Shown here: positions 26,204-34,224 of the stretch, in pieces
Numbering within the stretch: the first letter of the stretch is position 1
Layout: each line of letters starts with the position of its first letter
Origin: Fervidobacterium changbaicum
Lineage (GTDB): Bacteria; Thermotogota; Thermotogae; Thermotogales; Fervidobacteriaceae
Assembly (NCBI RefSeq): GCF_004117075.1
Contig: NZ_CP026721.1
Coordinates: 2,170,001-2,234,000 of the forward strand
Direction of reading: 5' to 3'
DNA: 64,000 nt
Notes under the pieces: generated by a model
Seen by the model: only the letters and a program-made list of their open reading frames with translations
What the model was told of the DNA's origin: nothing
Databases searched by the model: none
Made by a program: the position numbers and the translations under genes

Positions 26204-26419
26204 TTAAACTAACTCATTCTCAACAAATCTGCTTATCTTTTCCCTGACTTTTTCCAACAATTTTCGCTCATTGCTCTCTGAAAATCTTGCCTCACTAAGG
26301 TAATAACTCAGGAGTTCAAGTATGAAGTTGGCTACAATTTCACTATCATTTCCAAAGTGTTGAGATGCCTCATCTACTAATATATCATAAAGAAACTCGG
26401 AAATTTTCGAGGTACTCAT
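26204..26419 (-). CDS. 71-residue helical protein in the Type III/SMC operon
   Basis: A small acidic, all-helical protein (ISEFLYDILVDEASQHFG, VANFILELLSYYLSEARF) with no recognised motif. The start at 26419 overlaps the helicase stop by four bases, the usual sign of translational coupling. It is too short, and lacks the basic residues, to be a DndE-type DNA-binding protein. Its role is unknown; a regulatory or bridging subunit between the helicase and the ATPase is plausible from its position. Confidence 0.6.
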   Translation of the reverse strand: MSTSKISEFLYDILVDEASQHFGNDSEIVANFILELLSYYLSEARFSESNERKLLEKVREKISRFVENELV

Positions 26420-27777
26420 ACTATGTACCCCCTTTCAATATTGTTAACCACCTGAATTGCTTCATACAAATTTTCAGCGCACTGAGCCATGATTTCAACT
26501 CTTGAAAACTCAACTTCTAAGATGCGCTTATAAACACGGTTATCTTCAAAACCTGTAAGCTTTGGAAGTACAATAACATCATACACATATGCATAATCTT
26601 TTGCAGGAGAAATTCTTAATACACGTCCCAGTCTTTGGATGTATTCTCGTGGATTTGTAGAACTTGAAAGTATTATTGCTTTATCAACGCCTGGAACATC
26701 GACACCTTCGTCTAACATTTTTATCCCTACGAGCACCTCAATCAACCCTGATTCAAAAAGTTTTAAAATATGTTTCCTTTCAGCATATGAGAGCTCTTGA
26801 ACAAACTTCTGGGCTATTACACCTTCATCTTGTAAAATTTCCATTACCCTGTCAATAAGCTTTTCGTCACAAAAGACTATTGTCCTCTCCACATTTCCAT
26901 TACTTTTGATTTCGTTTAGGATATATTTTAGCGCTGAGTACTTCGAGCTTGAGGTCTTCAAGATCTTGCTTCGTTGAAATAGTAGTTTTCTGATCTCTGG
27001 GTCGTCTTCAAGGTCGGCATAAGTAATGTTGTCCAAATTTCGAACCCTTTTCACTATTTTTTCTGTCAGAATTCGGTATTTTCTCATTTCATCATCAGTT
27101 AAATAACACGGAATTGGATAATAATAGTACGGTGTTAGGTACGTTCTTTGAGTGTCAGGATTTATATTGTTCACGGCCTTGCACAAAGAAAATTCATAAA
27201 TCACATCACCAAAGAAATAGCGCAAAAATCTGTTTCCAATCTCATCATACATTCGCTTGGGTGTAGCGCTGAGCCCTAATCTATAATTGAATGCGTCTGA
27301 GAGATTTTCTCTTCTCATTTCAGAACCAATCCCGTGAACTTCATCGGCAACAATCGTGAGATTAATTTCTGAGTTTGAAGGCAATGAGCTGATCAGTTGA
27401 TTCACTTTTTCACCAACTAACGTGTTGTGAGTTGATAGGAAGATCAATCTTTTAAAGATACCTATTCGAAGTTTCCTTAACGCATTTTCAGCTTTTTCAT
27501 GCCATTTGGCAGCTTTTGAGTGGCACTCTAACACGACGTCAACGTGAAGACCGTACTTTTTAATTGAACTCTGCCACTGGTTAACTAAATGAGCATATGG
27601 TGCTGAGATAAATATTACATGTTTTTGCTGATCTTGGATTAAACGCTCCAAAGCTCCAATTGCGGTAAATGTTTTTCCTGTACCAGTTGCCATCGATATT
27701 ATTCCTCTGCAATTATTAGCAAACCAGGCATCAATAGCTTCTATTTGATGTTGGTGTAAAGTTATGTTTCCCAACAA
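26416..27777 (-). CDS. SF2 DEAD/DEAH-box helicase, first gene of the Type III/SMC operon
   Basis: The 453-residue protein has Walker A ATGTGKT (30-36), a DEVH box at 145-148 (ADEVHGIG), SATPKRM, GIKMLDEGVDVPG and the motif VI QRLGRVLRISP. There is no nuclease or extra domain. It is close in size and layout to stand-alone Res-like helicases linked to phosphorothioation restriction, but here stands with a Type III system. The start is a TTG after AGGGGGAGAA, downstream of a good promoter at 27837-27866. It likely unwinds or translocates on DNA in concert with the DndD-like ATPase. Confidence 0.85.
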   Translation of the reverse strand: MLGNITLHQHQIEAIDAWFANNCRGIISMATGTGKTFTAIGALERLIQDQQKHVIFISAPYAHLVNQWQSSIKKYGLHVDVVLECHSKAAKWHEKAENALRKLRIGIFKRLIFLSTHNTLVGEKVNQLISSLPSNSEINLTIVADEVHGIGSEMRRENLSDAFNYRLGLSATPKRMYDEIGNRFLRYFFGDVIYEFSLCKAVNNINPDTQRTYLTPYYYYPIPCYLTDDEMRKYRILTEKIVKRVRNLDNITYADLEDDPEIRKLLFQRSKILKTSSSKYSALKYILNEIKSNGNVERTIVFCDEKLIDRVMEILQDEGVIAQKFVQELSYAERKHILKLFESGLIEVLVGIKMLDEGVDVPGVDKAIILSSSTNPREYIQRLGRVLRISPAKDYAYVYDVIVLPKLTGFEDNRVYKRILEVEFSRVEIMAQCAENLYEAIQVVNNIERGYIV

Positions 27778-27836
27778 TTCTCCCCCTTAGCCACTTGCTG
27801 AACATAAATTGTTAACAAACATTTTGCTATTATTTT

Positions 27837-27866
27837 ATTATACACCTAATTTTCCCCACCTGACAA
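27837..27866 (-). promoter_or_regulatory. Promoter of the six-gene Type III/SMC operon
   Basis: On the minus strand TTGTCA (27866-27861) and TATAAT (27842-27837) are separated by 18 bases, 60 bases before the helicase start. No other strong promoter is apparent within the operon, whose genes overlap or are spaced by at most 51 bases. Confidence 0.6.
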
Positions 27867-28006
27867 AGTTTTTTAGAAGCTGCTGATGGATGAGTAATTT
27901 GAATATCAATGTACGTATGTACGTCTCGACATCACTAATTGTAGGCTTCTATTTAATAGCCTTCAAACTTTTGAGCTAAAGAGGTGTGGTTAAGAATTTC
28001 GAACGA

Positions 28007-28789
28007 TTATAACAAAATCTCCCTAATCAATTCCCCGCTGCAGTGGAGTGGGATTATTTGTTCAATGGAGAGTTGTCTGAGGATAGAAACAACCATTTGA
28101 ATCTTTTCTCTTGGTGATTTGTACAGATGGAAGCCACCGATTAGAAGTCTGACTTTCTTGCCAAACAGTTCAATAGCATCCTGAACAATGTTTATTATCC
28201 CCCTGTGTGCACAGCCGGTTATTAGGATTATACCATCACCTTCATCGATGACGAGGTTCAGCTCTTCTTCAAAAAAGTCTCTGACTTTTTCTCCATTCTT
28301 TATAACCTGAAAATTCGGATCTGGCTCCTCAAAGTTATTCTTCATCCAGGCTGGTCCAAATGCGTAGATTGAGTTTGTAATTTTGACAAGTTTTTCGTTT
28401 ATAATCACAAACTCAAATGCATCCTTTATAGATTCCCAATCTATTCCTGTGAACCTCTCGCCGCTGTATTTTGGTAGGAAGGCATCTTTCCTTAAGAAGA
28501 CTTTGAATTTCTTTCCGAATGTAGTCAGGTACTTCAGCCCTCCTGCGTGATCGTAGTGGCCATGGCTTATGACGATGTATTCTACTTTCGAAAGATCTTT
28601 GCCAAAAATGGATGCATTCTTAATGAATACATCAGTCGTTCCAGTGTCAAACAAGACCGTTGGTTCACCGGATTTTTCGATAAGTATGGAGAAACCGTGC
28701 TCGGAATGGAGCGGTGGGTTGAGTTCGTCGTTGCAGAGAATTGTTAGTGTTGATGAACTAATATTAATCGTTGTTGACGCATTTTTCAT
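28007..28789 (-). CDS. Metallo-beta-lactamase-fold hydrolase (dihydropterin-synthase-like branch)
   Basis: The ATG at 28789 after TGGAGGTTTCAGC gives 260 residues. The metal motif SHGHYDHAGG is followed by a histidine in TGCAHRGIIN and a C-terminal IGGFHLYKSP and IIPLHCSGE, which fit the archaeal/Thermotoga-type hydrolases often named after 7,8-dihydropterin-6-methyl-aminobenzene phosphate synthase. The physiological substrate is uncertain. The gene stands alone, with a terminator of the upstream same-strand gene 80 bases before it. A longer reading to 28912 has no ribosome site. Confidence 0.82.
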   Translation of the reverse strand: MKNASTTINISSSTLTILCNDELNPPLHSEHGFSILIEKSGEPTVLFDTGTTDVFIKNASIFGKDLSKVEYIVISHGHYDHAGGLKYLTTFGKKFKVFLRKDAFLPKYSGERFTGIDWESIKDAFEFVIINEKLVKITNSIYAFGPAWMKNNFEEPDPNFQVIKNGEKVRDFFEEELNLVIDEGDGIILITGCAHRGIINIVQDAIELFGKKVRLLIGGFHLYKSPREKIQMVVSILRQLSIEQIIPLHCSGELIREILL

Positions 28790-28870
28790 GCTGAAACCTC
28801 CAGAAGATTTAGAATTTTCATTTAATTGCACCATCACTATTATACTACTTCGATTGAAAGTTGGAAGAAA

Positions 28871-28891
28871 CGCCCTGGGAATCCCAGGGCG
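28871..28891 (-). terminator. Terminator after the 28925 gene
   Basis: CGCCCTGGG and CCCAGGGCG form a perfect nine-base stem with a three-base loop. On the minus strand it is followed by TTTCTT. Confidence 0.8.
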
Positions 28892-28924
28892 CTGAATTCT
28901 TTGATTATTCACCTATCAGAAATT

Positions 28925-30640
28925 TTACTCGGCATATTCACTTCTTGGTTCAACATAGAGGATTACACTTATCATTCCGTTGATAATCTCTGAATAGATG
29001 CCATTTTTTTCATAGAGTATATCCACTACGTTTTCCGGTGCAACATCGTAGTAAGAAACGTCTGTGTGGATGATAACATAAACTGTACCATCGTTCATAA
29101 CTACACTTTTCACGTCGATGTCGTCGGGTATATAATCGATATAACCGTATTCATACAAAGTTCCTAATGTAACATTTTGTGGTCTCTCGTTGTTAATGAG
29201 GTCGGCACAAGTGTTAAATATGTAAGCTATCTTATCAGCCAATTCGTATTCGAGTTCAGAGTAGTAGGTCTCATCTGTGTACTCTTCTTCGTATTCCTCT
29301 TCATATTCATCATAATATTCTTCTTCGTATCCCTCTTCTGCATCCTCTTCAGATTCTTCGTAATACTCTTCCTCTTCGTAATCCCATTCTTCTTCGTACT
29401 CTCTTCTCGAAGCTCGCTCGGCTATCTTGTTCAAGAACCAGACTAAGTTGTTAAATTCACCAGATATAAAGAGATTGCCGGTGTCCAGTACTTCTGCTTT
29501 CATGACGATTTTTGCGGATTCTTCTTCGTCTGAGTAGTTCAATTCAAACAAAAGGTAGCTATTGTCATTTATCTTTTTCAAGGAAGACTTGTCGATTTCA
29601 GATGGATAGATATTGATAACGCGGTTTTCAAGGGAAACTTGGTAGCCTTGATCTCCGAGTAGTTTTTTCATGAATGAAGCAGTAAGTTTTGCATCTTGTT
29701 CGTACTCTGGCTTGTAAATTCCAGAAAATGTAAAATATCCGTCAATAGTTAGGGAGAATGAGACAGCTCTGAAAATTTCGATGAAAGAAAACAGTTTTTG
29801 GATTTCTTCCGGAATATCGACGTCCAGGTCTGCAGTTAACAAGGGGCTGTCGCCCATGTTGCTTGTATCGAATGCGATTATAATGTTAGCGCTGTCGATG
29901 TAAGATAGGTCTCTCAAAATGCCTCTTTTTGCAAGCGCGAGCTTTTTCTCGTAGTTTGAATATGTTTTAACAATAGTCGCTTCAAATCGGTATTTTTCAT
30001 CTTTCTTAGTAATGATAAGCTCGTCAGAAATCGGAATTCCAATGTAATCACCAGTAATGTAGAGAAGCTCTCCTATAAGGGACTTTTTGTATGTTTTAAA
30101 ATAAACTACAACACCGTCCTTTGTTGACAGCGGTATGCTCGAGATTTTTCCAGTAAGCATGTCTTTTGTGAAGGTGGAGATATCTTTATTAAAGCAAAGA
30201 TAAATACTATCCTTGGAACGTATGATGTAAAGTTTTTGGCTTTTAAGTAAGATAATGGAAGGTTCATTAATCGTTAGTTTAGGAACTTCGATAGTTGAAT
30301 CAAACAGCGAGCTAAGTACGTATCCAAGGCTCTTATCACCGATGTTCCCTGGAAGAACGATTCCTAAAGGTAAGCCGAGCAAATTTTTGAGTGAAAATTC
30401 TGCACTTTCATCCAGATTTAAAAACCCCAGCGCATTTCCTAAGGATAGTTTTCCATAAACAGACACTACTGTTGGAATCCCCGCTTCTTGAAAGACAGGA
30501 AGCCAATCCTGGTTTTCAAGTACACTCAGGTCAAGATACATGACAAAGTCGGAGTTTCCAGGAACAATCACAGAAATTGCAAAAAGATAAAGCGAGGAAA
30601 AAAGAACAAGCAAAGCAACCGTAAAAAGTTTACCTTTCAT
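28925..30640 (-). CDS. Secreted or anchored protein with a Glu/Tyr-rich acidic tract, unknown function
   Basis: From the ATG at 30640 (AAAGGGGG upstream) the protein has 571 residues, beginning with a signal peptide (KLFTVALLVLFSSLYLFA). The middle is beta-rich with no recognised domain. Around residues 420-465 lies an extraordinarily acidic tract of Glu, Tyr and Asp (for example EEEYYEESEED), and the C-terminus resumes an ordinary folded pattern. Thermotogales encode many such lineage-specific periplasmic proteins. The acidic tract could bind cations or act as a linker. Single-gene unit with its own terminator. Frames starting further upstream to 30718 lack a ribosome site. Confidence 0.65.
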   Translation of the reverse strand: MKGKLFTVALLVLFSSLYLFAISVIVPGNSDFVMYLDLSVLENQDWLPVFQEAGIPTVVSVYGKLSLGNALGFLNLDESAEFSLKNLLGLPLGIVLPGNIGDKSLGYVLSSLFDSTIEVPKLTINEPSIILLKSQKLYIIRSKDSIYLCFNKDISTFTKDMLTGKISSIPLSTKDGVVVYFKTYKKSLIGELLYITGDYIGIPISDELIITKKDEKYRFEATIVKTYSNYEKKLALAKRGILRDLSYIDSANIIIAFDTSNMGDSPLLTADLDVDIPEEIQKLFSFIEIFRAVSFSLTIDGYFTFSGIYKPEYEQDAKLTASFMKKLLGDQGYQVSLENRVINIYPSEIDKSSLKKINDNSYLLFELNYSDEEESAKIVMKAEVLDTGNLFISGEFNNLVWFLNKIAERASRREYEEEWDYEEEEYYEESEEDAEEGYEEEYYDEYEEEYEEEYTDETYYSELEYELADKIAYIFNTCADLINNERPQNVTLGTLYEYGYIDYIPDDIDVKSVVMNDGTVYVIIHTDVSYYDVAPENVVDILYEKNGIYSEIINGMISVILYVEPRSEYAE

Positions 30641-30817
30641 ATCCATACCCCCTTTCCAAAGATCGAGATAGCTTAACCCACCTGCTCTTTTTGAGTTGTT
30701 ATCGTTGAGAGCGTTCATTATACTTACTTTTGTCAGCTCAGCCAGTTACGATAAATTCCTTTTCAAGAATTTCCTAAACGTATTATACCACTCTTTTTTA
30801 CGAATTTTTAAAAACAA

Positions 30818-30842
30818 AAATCCCGGGTTTCCCCGAGATTTT
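30818..30842 (-). terminator. Terminator after the AhpD-like gene
   Basis: On the minus strand AAATCTCGGG pairs with CCCGGGATTT around GAAA, followed by TTGTTTTT. Confidence 0.85.
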
Positions 30843-30865
30843 CTAGTTCTTTATGAAACCTTGTA

Positions 30866-31204
30866 TTATTTCGCTTGAAACGCATCTAATGCTTCCAATA
30901 CAAGCGTTATATACGCTATTGCCGGTCCACCACCCATGAGACCTGCCACTTCAGCAGCTTCGAGAATTTCTTCACGTGTTGCACCTGCATCAAGTGCGTT
31001 TTTTGTGTGAACCGCTATGCAGTAAGAACATCTTTCAGATACAGCAACTGCAACCGCAATAAGTGCTTTTTGCTTTGCACTCAATGCTCCTGGTTTTTCT
31101 GCTTCTTTGAAGAAGTTCATAAATGCATCGACATATCCTTTGTCAAATGCCGAAAGCTCTTTCATTGTCTTCATAAAGTCATTTACTGATTTTCTTGCGT
31201 CCAT
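30866..31204 (-). CDS. AhpD/carboxymuconolactone-decarboxylase-like protein
   Basis: A 112-residue helical protein with the CxxC-H motif CSYCIAVHTKNAL that defines AhpD-like peroxidase components, plus the conserved GATREEILEAAEVAGLMGG segment. Members act as disulfide reductase partners of peroxiredoxins or as general thiol antioxidants. The ATG at 31204 follows AAAGGGAGGAAGAATA; the frame opens earlier at 31255 but overlaps the promoter. It is monocistronic, between a terminator and a promoter, next to a flavin oxidoreductase gene. The combination suggests oxygen or peroxide protection in an anaerobe. Confidence 0.87.
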   Translation of the reverse strand: MDARKSVNDFMKTMKELSAFDKGYVDAFMNFFKEAEKPGALSAKQKALIAVAVAVSERCSYCIAVHTKNALDAGATREEILEAAEVAGLMGGGPAIAYITLVLEALDAFQAK

Positions 31205-31259
31205 TATTCTTCCTCCCTTTTGTTGGTGGTTTTTCTTTTTTCGTAAATCGTACATGATA

Positions 31260-31287
31260 ATTTTATCACATATAGTGAATTAGTCAA
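31260..31287 (-). promoter_or_regulatory. Promoter of the AhpD-like gene
   Basis: On the minus strand TTGACT (31287-31282) and TAAAAT (31265-31260) are 16 bases apart, 56 bases upstream of the ATG. Confidence 0.65.
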
Positions 31288-31443
31288 GACTTAGTTTCTT
31301 CGTTAGAGAACATGATAATGCAAAAAGTTGAACAAAGCAATCTATTTTCAGTACTCTGAGCATTATCGTTGTGTTAAAAACTTTCCTCAGAAGCATGATA
31401 TGAAAGTAATTTCTGGAGAGGTATGCTTGCTGTTTCAAATAAA

Positions 31444-31477
31444 AAAGCCTCGGGATTTAGTGCAACCCCAAGGCTTT
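31444..31477 (-). terminator. Terminator after the NADH-oxidase-like gene
   Basis: On the minus strand AAAGCCTTGGGG pairs with CCCGAGGCTTT around TTGCACTAAAT, followed by a T run. Confidence 0.85.
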
Positions 31478-31500
31478 CTAAGATATGTAATCAACCAACG

Positions 31501-32852
31501 TTATCTATTGCAAATTTTTACAAGCGCATCGAGAGCTGCTGCGTTAATTGGATAAGCTATAGGAGATGCTGTAACGAGAGGATGTGTTGCAACCTGCATG
31601 GTGCTGAGTTCGTTAGCTGTAATTCCTTTTTGTATAGCCAAGCTTAGTATATTAATCATCTCTCCCACACTGTCTCCACCAACGATTTGTCCACCGATAA
31701 GTACTCCAGAATTTCTTGAGAAGATGAGTTTAACTTCCACTTTACTTGCGCCTGGTAGAGAACCTGGGTGTCTATCCATAGTGGCAGCCTTACCAACAAT
31801 GTAGTCGAAACCGTCTTCTTTAGCAAATCTTTCAATTATACCGGCAACACCGTAGGTCTTATTGAATATCTTTGTTGAAAATGCACTGACCGTTCCTCTA
31901 TTTTCACGTATGAGTCTTATGCCGTACAGATTTGCTGCAGCGATTCTTGCTTCCATAGCTGCTGTGGATGCCAGAAGGATTGGAACGTGTCTGTTCGTGA
32001 AACAATCTCTTTTAACTGCACAGTCACCAACAGCAAAGATATCTGGAGCACTTGTCCTCATGTATTCATCAACAACTATTGCGCCTTTTCTTGTTAAATC
32101 AAGGCCGAGCTGTTGCGCAAGTTCAGTGTTTGGAACAACTCCCATAGACAGGATAACAGCTTGCGCATTTATTTTTTCTCCACTTTCAAGTTCAACAGCC
32201 TCGACTTTTCCATTACCGAGTATAGCCTTAACCTTTTCTCCAAGTTTAAGTGTTACTCCGTTGCTTTCAAGGTCTTGCTCTGCAATTGCAGCGATTTCAT
32301 CATCAAATGCCTGCCAAAGAATCTTGTTGGCGATTTCGACAAGGGTTACTTGTTTTCCTGCCTTTGAAAGTTGTTCTGCAAATTCTACACCGATAAATCC
32401 TCCACCGATGATGACTACGTCTTTAATATCCTGAAGTTTATTTAGCATGTTTGCAAGGTATTCCTCGTCTTTAATAATTGGAAAGACATTTTCAAGGTCG
32501 TGGCCAGGTAGCCATTTTGGAATAACTGGAAGTGAACCTGTTGCGAGAACAAGTTTGTCCCATTTGATTTCCTCTCCACTCTTCAAAACCGCTACCTTGC
32601 TGTATTTGTCAATACTAATGACCTCGTCTATAATCAGTTCAACACCTGCACTTTTAACCATCTCATCTGGGATTCTGTTCTTTGATGTGTCGTAGAGGGT
32701 TCCAAAAATGTAAGGAATCCCACAAGGAACCATAACTGTTTTATTTTTCCTTACCATGACGACCTTCTTGTCTGGATAGATTTTTTTGCCGTGGTTGCTG
32801 TAAGTATACCACCTGCACTACCACCGATAACTAAAATGTCTGTTTCAATCAC
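31501..32852 (-). CDS. FAD/NAD-dependent oxidoreductase (NADH oxidase/CoA-disulfide reductase type), frame broken at an A7 run
   Basis: A GTG at 32852 after GAGGAGGAG opens ILVIGGSAGGIL, the FAD dinucleotide fold, but stops after 34 codons. Reading one base back at the A7 run (plus-strand T7 at 32781-32787) continues as KKIYPDKKVVMVRKN and on through VPCGIPYIFG (active-site Cys), VVIIGGGFIGVEFAEQL (NAD fold) and TSAPDIFAVGDCA to the stop, giving about 450 residues in all. The zero-frame codons are GCA-AAA-AAA, exactly the A-AAA-AAA heptamer used for -1 frameshifting. Options are a real mutation, a sequencing error in a homopolymer, or programmed slippage. The second frame alone lacks the FAD-binding segment. 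Confidence 0.8.
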
Positions 32853-32875
32853 AAATAACTCCTCCTCTTTCTAGT

Positions 32876-33195
32876 AAGATAATGTTAACTAAAAATATTG
32901 AAACTTTCCAAAAACCGCATTACCGTTTAAATAGGTAACACCCCCAACTAACTCTTGACAAAAGCAGGTTTCCCAAGATGAATAACTCACCGTTTCCATT
33001 CTTTATACCTATCCAACTCAGCTCTAATTTGGTTTATTACTAGCGTAAATACAGCTGCATCATCCATCCAACCAAGAACAGGAATAAAATCTACTATAGC
33101 GTCAATGGGAGTAACAAAATAAATTACTGCTCCCAAAATAGCTAAGATTGTTCCTGTTGAAACTTTATATGTTCCACTTAACCAATCGCCTAATA
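32876..33195. repeat. Direct repeat copy A (left border of Type I island)
   Basis: About 310 bases here align collinearly with 42545-42862, roughly three-quarters identical by eye. The alignment covers a TTGAAACTTTCCAAAAA block, TCTTGA, CAAGATGAATAA, GTTTCCATTCTTT and the 3' part of the ykvA-like gene. Both copies have the same orientation and bracket the hsd genes. Confidence 0.8.
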
Positions 33196-33364
33196 ATCCA
33201 AACATAAGTTGAATATCATCCCATATTTTGTCTAAAGGCCCTTGTTTTTTAGCCTTTTTCGCAGCTTGATCTAAAAGATTCCTGGTTTTTTCTCTATCAT
33301 TTATATATTCTTCAGCTTTCTTTCTATATTTTTCATATTCAGATTCGTATTCAGAATTGTTCAT
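32987..33364 (-). CDS. YkvA/DUF1232-family small membrane protein
   Basis: The ATG at 33364 after GGAGGTATTATTT gives 125 residues: a charged N-terminus (residues 1-55), then the DUF1232 core TGTILAILGAVIYFVTPIDA followed by IVDFIPVLGWMDDAAVF. This short amphipathic/hydrophobic hairpin with the PID...DFIP signature is diagnostic. Function is unknown; the family is membrane-associated. Its 3' half lies within direct repeat A, and a truncated copy sits at the other end of the restriction island. It is oriented with and upstream of the NADH-oxidase-like gene. Confidence 0.82.
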   Translation of the reverse strand: MNNSEYESEYEKYRKKAEEYINDREKTRNLLDQAAKKAKKQGPLDKIWDDIQLMFGLLGDWLSGTYKVSTGTILAILGAVIYFVTPIDAIVDFIPVLGWMDDAAVFTLVINQIRAELDRYKEWKR

Positions 33365-33521
33365 AAATAATACCTCCTGCATAAATATCTTTATCTTGAA
33401 AGTTCTTTAATAGATACAAATCAAATGAATGCTTTTTATATATCTTTTTCATCATCAAACTTCTGTTTCTGCCGCTTAAATTAACCAACCTTTCTTTATA
33501 TTTTTTAAATATCTCTTGCAC
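33351..33521 (-). pseudogene. N-terminal remnant resembling a DUF4011-type helicase
   Basis: A GTG at 33521 after GGAGGGTGG opens VQEIFKKYKERLVNLSGRNR, then SLMMKKIYKKHSFDL. The pattern of a helical start, RL-hydrophobic-LS-RNR-L, matches the N-terminus of DUF4011-domain helicases (large defence-type proteins such as the Hhe class). The frame ends after 56 residues, just where the ykvA-like gene begins, so a gene of over a thousand codons seems to have been cut away. The family call rests on this short motif only. Confidence 0.4.
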
Positions 33522-33544
33522 TTTACCACCCTCCACAAATTTCA

Positions 33545-34219
33545 TTAGAGTTTCAGTAAATACCCATTCTTTTTTAACCAATCTTCATATTTTTTATAAT
33601 CAGGCATAAGCATCTTTACTTTTGTCCAAAAGGCCTTGCTATGATTTTTTTCTTCAAGATGCACAAGTTCGTGCACAACAACATAATCAATAACAGAAAG
33701 GGGGGCCATAATAAGCCGCCAAGAAAAGTTTAAATTCCCTTTAGAAGAACAAGTCCCCCATCTTCTTTGGGCATTTGTTATATTTACTTTGTTATATTTA
33801 AAACCTCTTTTTTGAGCCCACCAGTTTACCCGTTCTATAATCTTCTCGTAAGCAGCTTTTTTATACCAATCTATAAACACCTTTTTTGCTTCTGGCAAAG
33901 CACTTCTTGAAAGATAAAACCCATTTTCAAATTTAAGCGGCTGTTCTTGCCCATCTACTATATGCAATTTATAATACTTGCCAAGGTATAAAAATCCTTC
34001 TCCACTCACAAATTCTTTGGGCAAAACTTTTGGATCTCTTGCTTCTATCTCTTTTTTATTTTTATAAATCCATTTCTTATGTTTATTTATAACTTTCCAA
34101 ATAGTCTGTTCATCTAACTCAAATGGTGCTCTAACGATTAGCGTTGCATTCTCTGTTATCTGCAAAGCTATGGTCTTTCTTTTCGAGCGTATTATCTTTT
34201 CAATTTTTATGTCTTCCAT
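33545..34219 (-). CDS. YgjP/SprT-like zinc metallopeptidase domain protein (M48-type, DUF45)
   Basis: This 224-residue protein has the zinc motif VVVHELVHLEEKNHS (HExxH plus a downstream His), the preceding RRWGTCSSKGNLNFSWRLI block and an N-terminal IRSKRKTIALQI strand, the standard YgjP architecture. Such genes regularly accompany Type I restriction operons, though their role is not established. The ATG at 34219 has AGGAAG at proper spacing; a GTG at 34228 overlaps the hsdR stop. It is translationally coupled to hsdR. Confidence 0.87.
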   Translation of the reverse strand: MEDIKIEKIIRSKRKTIALQITENATLIVRAPFELDEQTIWKVINKHKKWIYKNKKEIEARDPKVLPKEFVSGEGFLYLGKYYKLHIVDGQEQPLKFENGFYLSRSALPEAKKVFIDWYKKAAYEKIIERVNWWAQKRGFKYNKVNITNAQRRWGTCSSKGNLNFSWRLIMAPLSVIDYVVVHELVHLEEKNHSKAFWTKVKMLMPDYKKYEDWLKKNGYLLKL

Positions 34220-34224
34220 TAATC

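Noticed and set aside
24170-27777. A DNA phosphorothioation (Dnd) locus
   Set aside because: The ATPase and helicase resemble Dnd-type proteins, but no sulfurtransferase DndC, DndA, DndB or DndE is present and the 71-aa protein lacks DndE features.
29270-29410. Short tandem repeats as a CRISPR or regulatory array
   Set aside because: The repeats are codons for the acidic Glu/Tyr tract inside a coding gene, without spacers or a leader.
33545-34219. Translesion or SprT DNA-protein crosslink protease role
   Set aside because: The HELVH motif is shared, but the surrounding blocks are of the YgjP type common in restriction loci; no evidence for the repair role.
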